A DNA stretch of 64,000 bases from Magnolia sinica (taxonomy: Eukaryota; Streptophyta; Magnoliopsida; Magnoliales; Magnoliaceae): contig NC_080589.1 of NCBI RefSeq assembly GCF_029962835.1, positions 17,567,586 through 17,631,585 of the forward strand, given 5' to 3'. The notes under the pieces were generated by a model that had not been told where the DNA came from, did not search any database, and saw nothing but the letters and a program-made list of their open reading frames with translations. Shown one piece after another: positions 1-12,207 of the stretch. A program made the translations under genes and the position numbers. Positions within the stretch are counted from its first letter, which is position 1. The number at the start of each line of letters is the position of its first letter.

Positions 1-1080
1 CTCCCTTTTTATTTTATTTTTTATTTTTTTATTTTGTTGTATGATGGTAAGGTTGTATGGCTACTTGAATGGACCCCACCATGTGGTAAGCATTTTATTT
101 GAGTGGGGCCCACCTTATAAGTATAATACCCACGCCGTACATCACTTGGTGGCCCACCTAAGCAGGGCCCACCTCTAATGTATTTACAAAGTCCAGCGTC
201 CACTGACGCTGGACGTTTCTGTTGGAAAGTGCAAATGGTTCCTTGGTTTCAAGCCAATGAGGTGGTGCACTTGTGTAGACCCCACCTTGATGCATGTATT
301 AAATCCACACCATCCATTCCCTTCCCTAGCTCTTTTTAGCCGTTGACCTGGAAGATGGGATCCATCAGACTTTCAGGCGGGCCATACCATAACAAAAGGT
401 GGTTTTCACCATTGAAACCTCCCCTGATGGGTTGTACACTGGAATATGTCCGATATTGGACTTGAACTGCTCGTGGTGAGCCATGGAAGAGCACTGGACG
501 GTGTGGATTCACTGGATGTGGACCCCACCTGCAAATTCTGCAGATTTTTTCGAAAATCAACAAAAAAAAAAATATATGAAGAAGCAGCTACCGCTGCTGT
601 TGTCAGCGTTGCAGCAGGTACCGCCAGCGCACGCCAGCGTCCGGGCGGACGTTGATCGAGCAGCCACCCACGGCCCTAGCCGTGGGCCCCACCTTGACGT
701 TTATGTGCCATCTAACCCGTTCATCGGGTGGGCCACTATCTGACGTGGGCCCACCCCAAAAATCAGACTGATCCAAGACTCGGGCGGCCCACATCAAAGG
801 AAACAGTGTGAATTAGTGTCTACCGTTGGAACCCCTCTTTGGGCCCACAGAAGTTTTGGATCAGGGTGAAATTTATTTTCACCCTTCACCTAGGTCTGCT
901 GGACCTTATCAACGGTCCGGATGGAATATAAACATTATGGTGGGCCCCACATGGAGCCCACAGTGATGTATGTGTTTTACCTCCACCGTCCGCCTGGACG
1001 GTGGAGCCCACTGGGTGTGTGCGCGTGCGCGTGCGTCTGTGGGTGGGTGTATGCGTGTGTGTGCGTGCGTGTGGTGTATG
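1..1080. repeat. Non-coding DNA with GTGGG/CCCAC foldback repeat fragments
   Basis: No convincing gene is seen. Short palindromic GTGGGGCCCACC-like blocks recur (near 62-125, 140-175, 510-530, 680-760, 930-1010). Phrases such as 'ttttggatcagggtgaaat' and 'ggtccggatggaatataaac' match the inner part of the foldback elements at 12.2 and 29.5 kb. The stretch therefore looks like decayed pieces of that MITE-like family. The open frames here run through the palindromes on both strands and are not believable genes. Confidence 0.5.
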
Positions 1081-1082
1081 CA

Positions 1083-1083
<1 letters not shown>

Positions 1084-1159
<76 letters not shown>

Positions 1160-1175
1160 ATATATATATGATATT
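1084..1175. repeat. (TG)n/(TA)n microsatellite
   Basis: A GT-rich tract passes into more than 60 bases of near-perfect TA dinucleotides, followed by AT-rich imperfect copies to about 1225. Open frames across it encode only Tyr-Ile repeats and are artefacts. Confidence 0.95.
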
Positions 1176-1246
1176 ATATTATATATAATATCATATGTAT
1201 TATATATATAAATATATTGTATTATATCATGTTTGATATAATATTG

Positions 1247-1640
1247 GTGGGAGGCCCACCTTAGTTTGTTGTGGCCTGTGATTGAGGCCCACCTTGATAT
1301 AGATGTAAGGCCCAACTGTCGAGGCCCATTTGATGTAATGGGGCCAATGAGTTGAGGCCCATTTGATGTGCACATGGGGCCCAATTGGTGAGGCCCATTT
1401 GATACATATAAGGCCCAGGTGAGTAGACCCATTTGATGAACATATGGAGCCCAGCTGTCGAGGCCCATTTGGCACATGTAAGGCCCATAAGCTTAGGCCT
1501 ATTTGATATGTTCTGAAGCCCCCGGGTTATAGCCATTGCAATGTACATAAGGCCCATTGGTGTGGCCCACTTAATGAATATAAGGCCCATATGACTTGGC
1601 TAATTTGATGTATTTAAGGGCCCAATGGATGTACCTAAGG
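1247..1640. repeat. AGGCCCATTTGATG minisatellite, unit about 33-37 bp
   Basis: At least eight degenerate direct repeats each contain 'aggcccatttgatg', a variable spacer and 'aaggccca'. Read on the minus strand they give a repeated Gln-Met-Gly-Leu pattern, which explains the long minus-strand open frame here. The array runs into the left end of the first LTR-like copy and recurs in shorter form at 3068-3245, so it is probably part of that repeat rather than an independent satellite. Confidence 0.75.
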
Positions 1641-3067
1641 TCCATTGCAATGTGTGATCCCAAAATAACTTATGAAATGATATTTGTGGCAGTCGTGCCT
1701 TGGGAGCAATGTTGGTTTGACGTCCACATTGTAAGTGTGGTGTGGTTAAATGTCCGCATTATGACTTTCCCTTGGGCCCACTGATAGGCCCATACGTGTA
1801 ATATGTAGGCCGTCTAGGCCCATCTTCATTATGAGCATCATCCACCCCATATGACATATTTAATTCCATGATTCATGATCATATGCATCATACGTATGCT
1901 TGATATGAGAAATGACTGATCATAGCATATGCTTTTGGGCGGATTGTTTAGGGGCTCCCTGCAGGGGTGTTGCCCTACATGAGCGCACGATATGCGCAGG
2001 ATTTCTTGCATGGTGAATAGTGTGATTCATGCATTTTGCATTGTGTGACATGGTTACTATATGCCCTAGCGACATCAGGGTCGTAGCCTCCACATGCATA
2101 TCATGGTTGACAGATTGGATACCGAAAATCTTGTTCTACATGAGGTGCGATAGATATCCCTGGGTGAAAGTCCCTAAACCCTTATGGTACCAGGAGGTTG
2201 CTCCAACGTCTAGACCGAGTGGATGCATGAGCGCTGAGTGCCGATTACCAGACGGTTGCGTTTTCCACTGTGTCGTGGTCGGTTGGAAGGGGGTGCGGCC
2301 TTACCCGCCCGAGAGTAGGGGGCAATGCTAGGCTGAGTCTGACCAGCTCGAGGAATGGGTCCGCTATTGACGAGCCGAGCCCGATGTTGGCAGGCGGATA
2401 GTGAGGTCTTTTCCACTCACCTTATTGCGCGCGATGGGGCGGCAATCTGGCTAGGAGTGTACTAGACCCCAGTGATATTCCCGATTTGAGCCGTATTGAC
2501 ATGTGGACTTAGATGAGGATTTGTATGCTTGACTTGCATTCGCATTGCATGGCCTTGGTATGGCCGACATCATTCTTTGCACCGCATGGCCTCGTACGGC
2601 TAATGGGATTCTTAGCATTCATCAGCATGTTCCGCTGATACTGCATGACTACATTATCACCTTGAGCATACACTTTCACCACCCCCTAAGCTTTCTATAA
2701 GCTTATGCACGACCGTTGCGTGCAGGTGACGTTGGATCGCAGCAGCGCTGAGGCTTGGACGCGTGGCTGATCTTCTTTTGGAGTTTTGGTCTATCTTCAT
2801 TGTATTTCCCTTATGCTCATTGTACCTGTAAAGTTTTTGATTATAGTGGAAATGTGATGGATGTTTTTGGTTGTGTTTGTGGGTTATGCCTTTGGTTATG
2901 CTTATTACGAATCAAACGGATGTTAAAAATCCTCCTTGTAGCATCCCAGGATCGGAACCTGGCGAATGGGCGCTGGGAGCCGAGAATGGGGTTCTACGGA
3001 GGCTGTCGGCGCCAGATTCGGCGATCGGGAATTTTGTGAGCCCGGTTCCCGAGTTTGGGGCGTGACA
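1479..3067. repeat. LTR-like repeat, copy A (about 1.59 kb)
   Basis: This segment aligns along its length with 3068-4724. Shared landmarks are 'gccttgggagcaatgttgg', 'gctccaacgtctagaccgag', 'gcacgaccgttgcgtgcagg' and the shared end 'gagtttggggcgtgaca'. An end reading TTTGGGGCGTGACA (TGTCACGCCCC on the other strand) is typical of plant Ty3/gypsy LTR termini, so I read it as an LTR or a piece of one. The left edge is uncertain because the AGGCCCA minisatellite continues upstream. Orientation is not settled. No coding sequence is seen. Confidence 0.6.
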
Positions 3068-4724
3068 TAAAGCCCATGTGATTAGGCCCATTCTGATATA
3101 TTCTAAGGCACATGGGTTATAGCCCATTGCAATGTACATAAGGCCCGTTGGTAAGGCCCATTAATGTGGCTCATTTGATGAATGTAAGGCCCATGTGATA
3201 CGACCCATTTGATGTACCTAAGGCCCATGGGGTCGAGGCCCAACGGGTTGTCCTTAGGGTCCATTGCAATGCGTGATTTCTCCATGGTTTGTGGCAAGCT
3301 ATGCCTTGGGAGCAATGTTGGTTTGACATCCACATTGCAAGTATAATGTTGGTTAAATGTCCGCATTACGACTCTCCCTAGGGCCCATTGATAGGCCGTA
3401 CTTGTGGTGTGTAGGCCTTCTAGGCCCATCTACATTGTAGGGATAATTCATCACTTTATAACATGCTTAGTATAGCTCCATGATACATGCCCATACGCAT
3501 CATATGTATGCTTGATATGAGGAATGTTTGATCATAGCATAAGCCACTGGGCTGTGACATTTACGGGACTCCTTATGAGACGGAGTGCCCCCACATGAGT
3601 GCGTGGTACGCACAGGATTACTGCATGATTTGACGATGTGACTCATGCATTCCGGATATGTGTGACTTGATCACTGCATGCCCTAGCGACATCAGGGCCG
3701 TGGCCTCCACAGGCACATCGTGGATGGTTGTATCGGATACCGGAAATATTGGCTCTAGCATTGTGGGCACTTAGGATGTCCTTGAGTGAAAGTCCCAGAA
3801 CCTTTTTGGTACCAGGAGATGCTCCAACGTCTAGACCGAGTGGATACACGAGCGCCCGAGTGCCGAATACCAGTAGGCCGCGTCTCCCACTGTGTCGTGG
3901 TCGGTTGGAAGGGGGTGTGGCCTTATCCGCCTGAGTGAGGGGGCTATAAGCTAGGCTGAGTTTGACCAGCTCACAAATGAGTCCGTTATCGACGAGCCGG
4001 GTAGGTATTGGCAGACTACTGGTCAGGCGGATAGTGTGGTCTCTTCCACTTGCTTGACTGTGCAGCTAGGGAGGAGGCAGTCAGTGTGAGGTGTATTAGA
4101 CCCCAGTGATATCCAGAGAGTAACTGTACTGATATGTGTACTTGATGAGGACTGACATGCTTGCTTCACATCTCGCATATGACATTTGGCTACATAGGCC
4201 TCGCATCGCATGGCCTTGGTATGGCCGATAGCATTCATGTCTTGCATCATATAGCTTTGGTACAGCTGATAGCATTCATGGACTTATCGCATATTTCCGC
4301 ATTACTCTGATACTGTACACTTGTCGCTGGCCTTGCACACACACTTACACCACCCTCTAAGCTTTTGTAAGCTTATGCACGACCGTTGCGTGCAGGTAGT
4401 GTTGGACAGCAGCAGCGCTGAGGTAGGAGTGCACACCAGTTTATTTTGAAGCTTTTGATCACCCTGTATTTCCCTTTCCGCATTGTACTTAAAGATTTTA
4501 ATTTAGTGGATATGTGGTGATGTTGTTTTGTGACTCAGTTATGCTTGTGGTTATGCTCTATTACAAAAAAAAATTTATACTGAAAATCCTCCTTATAGGA
4601 TCCCAGGATCGGAATCTGGCATGAGAGTGCCAGAATCTGAGAATGGGGCACTACGGAGGCTGTCGGCACCGGATTCGGCGATCGGAAATTTTGTGAGCCC
4701 GTTTTCCGAGTTTGGGGCGTGACA
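3068..4724. repeat. LTR-like repeat, copy B, in direct tandem with copy A
   Basis: This is the second copy of the 1.6 kb repeat and begins with no spacer after copy A. Copies differ by many substitutions and small indels, so the duplication is not recent. It ends 'gtttggggcgtgaca' and touches Athila-type gag sequence directly at 4725. Two LTRs back to back with nothing between them could come from unequal recombination between tandem elements or from a local duplication. Confidence 0.6.
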
Positions 4725-6124
4725 ATGTTATTCTCCCAAAAGGGGAATGAACTATTTTTTCAAGCTTGGGACCGCTTCAAAGACCTTCTAATTACTTGTC
4801 CACGTCATGGTTATGAATCATGACACGTGATTGATGCGTTCCGAAAGGGGCTCACCATGGATACCCATTAGTTCATAGAAATGATGTGTGATAAAACCTT
4901 TCTTGACAAAGATCATAATGAGGCTTGGGATTTTCTAGATATATTAGCAGAGAATATGCAAACATGTGATGTCTCTGCTAAACCAGACCAAACTAGACCC
5001 ATTCCTAGAGATAAAGCGAGGATATATGTCTTAAGAGAGGAAGATAACCTTAATGCAAAATTCGCTGCATTGGGTAGAAAGGTCGAAGCCTTGGAAATTA
5101 GGAAGGTTAATATAGTTAAAGCAACATTTCCTTAGGTAATTTTTATAGCATTTGTAGTGGTACAGACCATGACACAAAGGATTGTCCAATAATTTCAATT
5201 GTACAAAATATCACGCATGAGCATGAGCAAGCAAATGCTATAAATAACTACCAAAGGTCAGTTATGCAACCAATGGGAAACACGTATAATCCAAATTAGC
5301 GTAACCATCCTAATCTGAGTCGAAAGAATGAATCACAAATTAATGCGCCCAATACACCTCAAATACCTCCACAAAACAACTTCTTTGGGGCACCTAACAA
5401 TGCACTATATGTGCCCCCACCAAAGCGATCATCTGTGGAGGATGCATTGACCGCATTCATGAACTCTCAAGCTCAAATGAATCAGTCTCTAATCCAATCA
5501 AATCAGTAATTAAAGACAGTTGTGGCTAGGATTGAGACTCAACTAAATGCTAGGAAAAAAAGCACTATTCCTTCTCAACCTATGTCAAACCCTAGAAACA
5601 CACATTTCATTGGAGACTCAAATCCAAGTGAGCTACATCATGAACAAGCTAAGGCCATCATTACCTTGAGAAGTGGAAAAGAGGTCGATAACAAGATAAT
5701 GCAACCGGTAGAAATATCAGAAGATGAGCCACCGTCTCAAGAGAATGATGAACCAGCTATGGTTCAAGAGCCGCAACAACAAAAGGATAAAGAGACTAAA
5801 TCACATGAGCCTCCAGTTCTATTCCCATTTAGACTTAGGAATCCAACTGTCCCTATGAAATATCAAGAGGTGTTGGATGTGCTCCAAAAGGTTACTGACA
5901 ATATTCCTCTGCTTAATGCCATTAGACAAATTCTATTATATGCCAAATATCTCAAGGACTTATGCAGTGTAAAGAAAAAATTAAATGTGCACAAAAAGGC
6001 CTTCCTTACTGAGAAAGTGAGCACTATCATTCAACAAAGGGTCGTACCCAAAATACAAAGACATGGGAAGTCCCCGCTATTCCTTGTATTATTGAAATTT
6101 TCCAAATTGAGAATGTTTTGCTAA
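4725..6124 (+). pseudogene. Athila-type gag remnant
   Basis: From the junction at 4725 the first frame reads like the middle of a retrotransposon capsid protein (AWDRFKDLLITCPRHGYES, then EAWDFLDILAENMQ near 4920), interrupted by stops. A zinc-knuckle-like CSICSGTDHDTKDCP follows near 5150-5190 after a frame change. A hydrophilic Gln/Asn/Pro-rich linker runs to about 5800, and a region with KAIITLRSGKEV near 5650 is typical of the gag-protease spacer of this lineage. The N-terminal gag and the whole 5' leader are absent. Several in-frame stops (near 5137, 5300 and 5508) make it non-functional. Confidence 0.75.
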
Positions 6125-6567
6125 ATTTGGGTGCAAGTGTCAACTTAGTACCTTATTCGGTTTACAAACAAATGGGGTTAAGCGAGCTTAAACTAACCAC
6201 GATTGCACTCTAACTTGTTGACTGCTCCATTAAGGTACCAAGGAAAATTTTAGAGGATGTGCTAGTCTAAGTGGAGAAATTCTACTTCCTCATGGATTTT
6301 ATTGTACTAGATACGGAATCATGTGTAAATGCTAGCACTCAAGTTCCCATCATTTTAGGTCGCGCATTCCTAACAACTTCAAATGCAATCATAAATTGCA
6401 GGAATGGAATGATGAACTTGTCTTTTGGTAATATGACTCTAGAGTTAAATATTTTCAATCCATGTAAGCATCTCATTGATAATAATGAGATTCATGAGCT
6501 GAATTTCATGGACTGCTTAATAGAAGAAGAGGAATTGGAACCTAGTTTGACTGAGGAATTGATTTAA
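6125..6567 (+). pseudogene. Athila-type aspartic protease remnant
   Basis: The sequence reads NLGASVNLVPYSVYKQMG, then after stops VEKFYFLMDFIVLDTES and VPIILGRAFLTTSNAIINC. The order matches a retropepsin of this lineage: active-site DxGAS, flap region, then the ILGR motif. The expected catalytic Asp of DLGAS is Asn here, so the active site would be lost even without the stops. It lies between gag and RT, as expected for a Ty3/gypsy polyprotein. Confidence 0.75.
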
Positions 6568-6711
6568 GTAATTGGGAACTTGAAAAATTCTGATTTAGAA
6601 AAAGTGCTTGCTGAAATTTGTGATGATAGTAAGAGCACTACCACCCAGGACATTGGTATGTACCAATAGAGGCCGCACACTCAAATCCTATCCATTGAGA
6701 ACTCGCGACCT

Positions 6712-8330
6712 TTGCCATCACCAACCAATGTTCTAAAGCTTGATTTAAAATCACTACCAAATGAGCTTAAGTATGTATACTTTGGTGAAAATAAAACTTA
6801 TCCTGTAGTGATCTCTTCATTTTTAGACAAGGATCAAGAGATTAAATTATTGAATGTTCTAAGGGACCACAAAGGAGCCTTGGGCTGGACCATTTCTGAC
6901 ATCAAGGGTATAAGCCCTTCCATATGCACCCATCGGATCTACCTCGATGAGGATGTCAAACCAATTAGATAGCCTCAAAGGCATCTCAATCCAAATATGA
7001 TGGAAGTTGTAAAAAATGAGATAATCAAATTATTGGATGTGAGAATCATCTACTCAATATCTGATAGTATTTGGGTGAGTTCAACTCAAGTAGTCCCAAA
7101 GAAATTTAGAATAACTATTGTGCAGAATTCTAATAATGAACTCATACCAACACATGTCACCACAGGTTGGTGTGTTTGCATTGACTATAGAAAATTGAAT
7201 CAGGTCACAAAGAAGGACAATTTTCCTATACCATTCATTGATCAAGTTTTAGAGAGTGTAGTAGGTCACTCATTCTATAGTTTTCTTAATGGATATTCCG
7301 GATATAACCAAATAGAGATAGCCCTGGAAGACCAAGAGAAAACCACGTTCACTTATCCATTTGGCACGTTTGCTTTCAGACAGATGCCATTTGGATTGTG
7401 TAACGCCCTAGCAACTTTTCAACGGTGTATGTTAAGTATTTTTTCAAATATGGTTGGGAAGTATCTTGAGGTTTTCATGGATGACTTCTCTGTATTTGGG
7501 AGTAGTTTTGAGGAATGTCTCAACAATTTATCTTTTGTTTTATCTAGGTGTGAAGAGAAGCACCTTGTCTTAAATTGAGAGAAATGTCATTTCATGATTC
7601 AAAAAGGAATTATTTTAGGTCATGTTATCTCTAAAAATGGAATTGAGGTAGATCGCTCAAAACTCAACATTATTGCTAATCTACCTATCCTCCGAACTGT
7701 TAGAGATATTAGATTACTTTTAGGTCATGTTGGTTTTTATAGAAGATTCATCAAGGACTTTAGTGTCATTAATAGACCCTTAATTAATCTTCTTCAAAAG
7801 GATGTCCCATTTAAGTGGACATATGAGTGTGCAAGTGCCTTTAATAAAAGTAAATCATCCCTTACCACTGCACCTATCATGCGTCCACCAGATTGGACAC
7901 TTCCTTTTGAACTAATGTGCAATACAAGTGATTATGCCATAGGGGTTGTTTTATGCCAAAGGAAAGATAAACGGCCCTACGTTATTCACTACGCGAGTAG
8001 AACTCTAAACTCGGCCCAAGTGAACTACTCAACAACTGAAAAAGAGTTACTTGCAGTAGTTTTTGTTTTGGATAAGTTTAGGTCCTACTTGCTGGGATCC
8101 AAAGTGGTCATTTTCACGGACCACTTGACTTTGAAATATTTGCTATCTAAGAAGGATGCAAAGCCGAGACTTTTGAAATGGATCCTTATACTCCAATAAT
8201 TTGACTTAGAGATAAAAGATAAGAAAGGAGTAGAAAACGTAGTGGCCGATTACTTTTCCAGATTGATGTTAGATGATTCCACTGAAAAGATGCATATCCA
8301 AGATACTTTCCCTGGTGAATAATTATTTGC
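6712..8330 (+). pseudogene. Athila-type reverse transcriptase and RNase H remnant
   Basis: The frame carries the RT core: VCIDYRKLNQVTKKDNFPIP, YSGYNQIEIALEDQEKTTF, MPFGLCNALATFQRCM and the catalytic FMDD. RNase H follows ([42 protein letters not shown]). Three stops are single-base changes in the same frame: TAG at 6970-6972 where this lineage normally has Gln before PQRHLNP, TGA at 7576-7578 where LVLNWEKCHF normally has Trp, and TAA at 8197-8199 where LQEFDLEI normally has Glu. The frame is otherwise continuous, so decay is by point mutation rather than rearrangement. Confidence 0.9.
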
Positions 8331-8340
8331 GATCTCTAAA

Positions 8341-9562
8341 TTGCTTTGGTATGCGGATATAATGAACTATCTTGTAACGGGAAAAATGTCATATCATTGG
8401 AAGTTACAAGATAGGAAGCGTTTTGAAACCGAGGTTAGGAACTTCTTATGGGATGACCCGTATTTATATAAATATGGGACTGATCAGATTTTTAGACGTT
8501 CTGTTTCAGAGGATGAAGTTCAGAGTGTTATTTCCCTTTGTCACATGGAAGCATGTGGTGGCCATTTTTCTGCTAAGAAAACCACTGTAAAAATCTTGCA
8601 GTGTAGTTTTTACCGGTCCATCATATTTAAAGGTACCCATGCTTTCTGTGTTGCTTGTGATAGATATCAAAGGTTGAGAAGAATGTCCCGGCGCAATATC
8701 ATGCCTTTATCCCCAATTTTACCATTGAAGATATTTGATTGTTGGGGTATTGATTTTATGGGTTGGTGTGAACTATGTTTCAAAGTGGATTGAGCCAGTT
8801 CCGAATAAGACCAATGACAACAAAGTGGTCATACGATTCCTAAAGGAAAATATTTTTTCTAGATTTGAAACTCTAAAGGTCATCATTAGTGATGGTGGGT
8901 CTTACTTTCGCAATAGAACATTTGAGGCTTTGATGAAGAAATATGACATTAAGCATAAAATGAGCACCCCATACCACTCACAAACGAGTGGGCAAGTTGA
9001 GATTTCTAATCGGGAAATAAAACACATTTTAGAAAAAACTATAAGGCCAGACAGGAAGGATTGGTCTCTCAGACTATCCGACGCTTTATGGGCTTACAGG
9101 ATTGCTTATAAGACCCCAATTGAAATGTCTCCATACAGATTGGTGTATGGGAATGTTTGTCACTTGCTTGTGGAATTAGAACATAAAGCCTACTAGGCAA
9201 TAAAGAAATTAAACTTTAACATGGACCAAGCAAGTAGACAAAGGAAATTAGAATTGAATGAATTAGAGGAGCTGATGAGAGACTCTTATGAAAATTCTAA
9301 AATCTACAAAAAGAGGACCAAAGCTTTTCATGACAAAAACATCATCATGAAAAATTTTGAACCTCAGCAAAAGATTCTATTATACAATTCTTGTCTCCAA
9401 TTCTTTCCAGGAAAATTAAGATCAAGATGGACAGGCCCCTTCATTGTGAAGAATGTTTATACTCATGGGGATGTGGAAATTGAGAATCCACATAATGGCA
9501 ATGTGTACAAGGTTAATAGTCAGAAATTGAAGCCTTATGTGGAAAACTTTCATTTGGGATAG
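8341..9562 (+). pseudogene. Athila-type integrase remnant
   Basis: This holds the integrase core with the DDE pattern: Asp in CWGIDFMG, Asp in [12 protein letters not shown], Glu in [11 protein letters not shown]. The zinc-binding region upstream is recognisable by CHMEACGGHFSAKKT and CVACDRYQRL. Between IDFMG and VNYVSKWIE the frame changes near 8760 and about a dozen residues of the family's usual spacing are missing, which indicates a small deletion. A stop at 9194-9196 (codon in the place of a Gln or Trp) precedes the C-terminal part KLRSRWTGPFIVKNVY, which ends at 9562. Confidence 0.88.
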
Positions 9563-10920
9563 GAGTCTGTCCCTCTTCATGAACCAGAATATTCAAATTG
9601 ATGCTCCTAGTCTAACAGAGTATTTGTGTAGGATTTGTATCATATTCAATTTTTTTTTAGTGTAACTAGCAGGTGAGTTCTTCATGGTGGGTAATATTCA
9701 CAATTTCTTTTATTTTTATTATTCTCTGCATTACATTATCATTACATTGGGAATAATGTAGATTTTAGGTTGGGGGTGTGGATAGTCATCCATGTGAGGG
9801 TTTTTTATTTTTTAGGTTTCAGTTTTTTTTTTTTAAAGGTTTATGGGGAAATTTTTTTTCAACATTTTTCAAATAATATGTTTAAATACCGGAATGTGAA
9901 CATGATATTATGTGAATTCCAAAAGTAAAGTTAATACTTAGTTTAGGTTGATAGTAGTTAGAAATCTCATAACTGAAAATTATAGACTTGAGTTCAATTA
10001 TTTAATCACTAGTTTAAAGTGAGTTGTAATTTGATATACTGAATTTATAATACACCCTAGCTAACTAAGTGAGGAATATAATATGTGAACTAGAATAACA
10101 AATTTTAATTCAAATAAGGTTGAATGAATTAGTATCATTGATATATGCTTAAAAGAGATAATATTGAAGAAGAAAAAAAAAAGTGATGGAAAAAGAAAAT
10201 TTTATTATAGAGCATGAATGCAATGACCATAATAATCGTGTCAGTAATCCGAAGTAAGGATACCTAAGTATCCATTACTGTTACCATTACAAGTACAATA
10301 CCTTAGGTTATGAAGCAAACCTGGTGGGAATCTTCTTATAAGGGTGGTCTATAATAATAAGGATATAATGATAAAAGAAGAAATGACATGAAGAAAATGA
10401 AATAACTAAAGATTTCATATTCTTGAAATGATTAAAAGGAGTTAGGATAGAGAACATGCATATTTCTCAAAGTTAGACTAGTGTGACGGAGCACTTAAAT
10501 ATATTGGATCATAACTATTCTAAATTTTGATTAGGTCTCTGAACTCAAGAATATAATGGTTTAGGAAATTGAGATTCTAACTAACTTCAAACTTAGGGTA
10601 AGTATTATTTTGTTTTGAAATTCATATGATGAATGAAAGCATAATTGTATAAATTTCTGAGTGTTGAACTATTTTTCATATTTTCAATATTTGTAGGTAA
10701 CATTTCTGGAAACCCTCACGAGACTATAACTTGTCTACTAGGGAAAACCTAGGGGTTTAAAGGCTTATTGCATTTGCTAAATGATATCGAGATTACCTGT
10801 AAAAGTGGTGTAGTTAGAATTTTTTTCATTTTAATTTTGTTTCTAAAATTAGTTTTTATTTTTATTTTTATTTTTCTTCGCTTATTTTGCTCAGGACTAG
10901 AAAATGCTGGTTGGGGGGTG
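9563..10920 (+). other. Non-coding 3' region of the Athila-like element, ending in a polypurine tract
   Basis: About 1.36 kb of AT-rich sequence without a credible gene lies between integrase and the LTR. Such long 3' regions are usual for the Athila/Tat branch. A first G-run, 'ttaggttgggggtgtgg', lies at 9765-9781. The run 'ctggttggggggtg' immediately before 10921 is the likely polypurine tract for plus-strand priming. Confidence 0.65.
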
Positions 10921-12206
10921 TGTTGAGATTTAAAAAATGCATAATTTTTCCCATTTATATATTGGTTTTATGAATATGAATCAGCTTAATGTTTTATTTT
11001 ACTCATGTATGTGTTGCAAGGTGAATTTAAGAGCTTTGATTGAAAAATGTGCTAAAAAGCATGGATTTGATGCTTAAGAATCACCAAGGCAAGGGATGAA
11101 TCTTATGAGACTAAGATTGAAGAATTCATATGCCAAAGATTCAAGAAAACTAAGTGAGGAATGAAGAGAATCGAAGATTTGAAGTGAAGAATCCTGAAAT
11201 CATCTTACAAAAGTGTAGTCTGAAGCTCTGAAGTCTATTTTGGGAAACTACGCAGCGGGAGATCTATTTTAAACCAACTGTGCAGCGAGAAGTCTATTTT
11301 GAGAAACTACGTAAATTTAAGGCGGTTTCTAGAGTTTTCCAACTTTGTATGAAAATTGGAGTTCCCTACTTATAAATAAGGCTTTATAGGACATTCCTAA
11401 GCACCATTAAAAGTATTCAAGAACAAGATTTAGAGTTTTTAAAGAGTTTTTAATTTTATTAAAGTTTTATAAGTTATTTTTTCCCTTTAGATCTTTTCTA
11501 TTTGCATTTATTTATTTCTTTTTTTATATATAATTTAATTATGTTTTTATAAGTTCTCTCTAGCCCAAGCTAGAAGGGAAGCACATGGGTTTAATAATTC
11601 TTTAAGTTATGACGATTGATTGTTTTAATGATGAGAAGAATAATGTATGCATGTTATCTATTATTTAAGTTTTGTTTTTGATTCTCTTATGAGATCCATA
11701 TGTTTCCATCATATGAGATCCACATTGATGGATAGGCTTACCCTAGGTCAATCAGATTTTCTAGATAGGAGAGGTTCTCAACCAGTTATATCTCTTTGAT
11801 TTTCATTATCTCATTGATATTGAATTTTTAAATCACCGGCGCTTGAGAATATATATCAGTGGTGCAAATCCATGATTTTCTAATATTTATATAATTTATT
11901 AAAATATTTAAACTGTTTTATTTTTCGATTAGGCTGAACATAGTGCTTAGATCCTAGTTGTGTTATCCAAGTCATCATGATTTTGAAACATTAACCTATG
12001 TGTAGAACTTTGAAGCTTAAGTGTTATTTTAATTCAGTTAAATTACATCCATTCAAAAATTTCAAAATCAAATCATCAGTTTAGTTTTTATTACTTAGTT
12101 TATTTTGCATTTAATTTTCTCTTTCTCGTAATTTATCTCCCTGCGGGATCGACCTTGTATTCAGGGGATATTACTTACGAACCTCTGCACTTGGAGGCAA
12201 GCAATC
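10921..12206 (+). repeat. Probable 3' LTR of the Athila-like element
   Basis: The segment starts TGTTGAGATT directly after the G-rich polypurine tract. It holds a TATA-like 'cttataaataaggc' near 11370 and ends with 'ctccctgcgggatcgacc', 'ttacttacgaacctctgcac' and 'ggaggcaagcaatca', a series typical of LTR 3' ends in this lineage. The exact end is uncertain by a few bases because a foldback MITE begins at 12208. The matching 5' LTR is absent, so the LTR pair cannot be dated. Confidence 0.65.
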
Positions 12207-12207
12207 A

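Larger units (their letters stand above)
4725..12206 (+). mobile_element. Decayed Athila-like Ty3/gypsy retrotransposon, 5' end missing
   Basis: Order on the plus strand: gag remnant (4725-6124), protease (6125-6567), reverse transcriptase and RNase H (6712-8330), integrase (8341-9562), a long non-coding 3' region (9563-10920) and a probable 3' LTR (10921-12206). The RT block with FMDDFSVFGSSFEECL and the protease context LGASVNLVPYSVY are characteristic of the plant Athila lineage. Coding parts are broken by several stops, at least one frameshift and a deletion. No 5' LTR or primer-binding site is in the window: the left side is replaced by the LTR-like tandem repeat. The element cannot move by itself. 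Confidence 0.85.

Noticed and set aside
977..1477. Long minus-strand open frame with repeated Gln-Met-Gly-Leu
   Set aside because: It is translation of the AGGCCCATTTGATG minisatellite and the TA microsatellite; no gene context.
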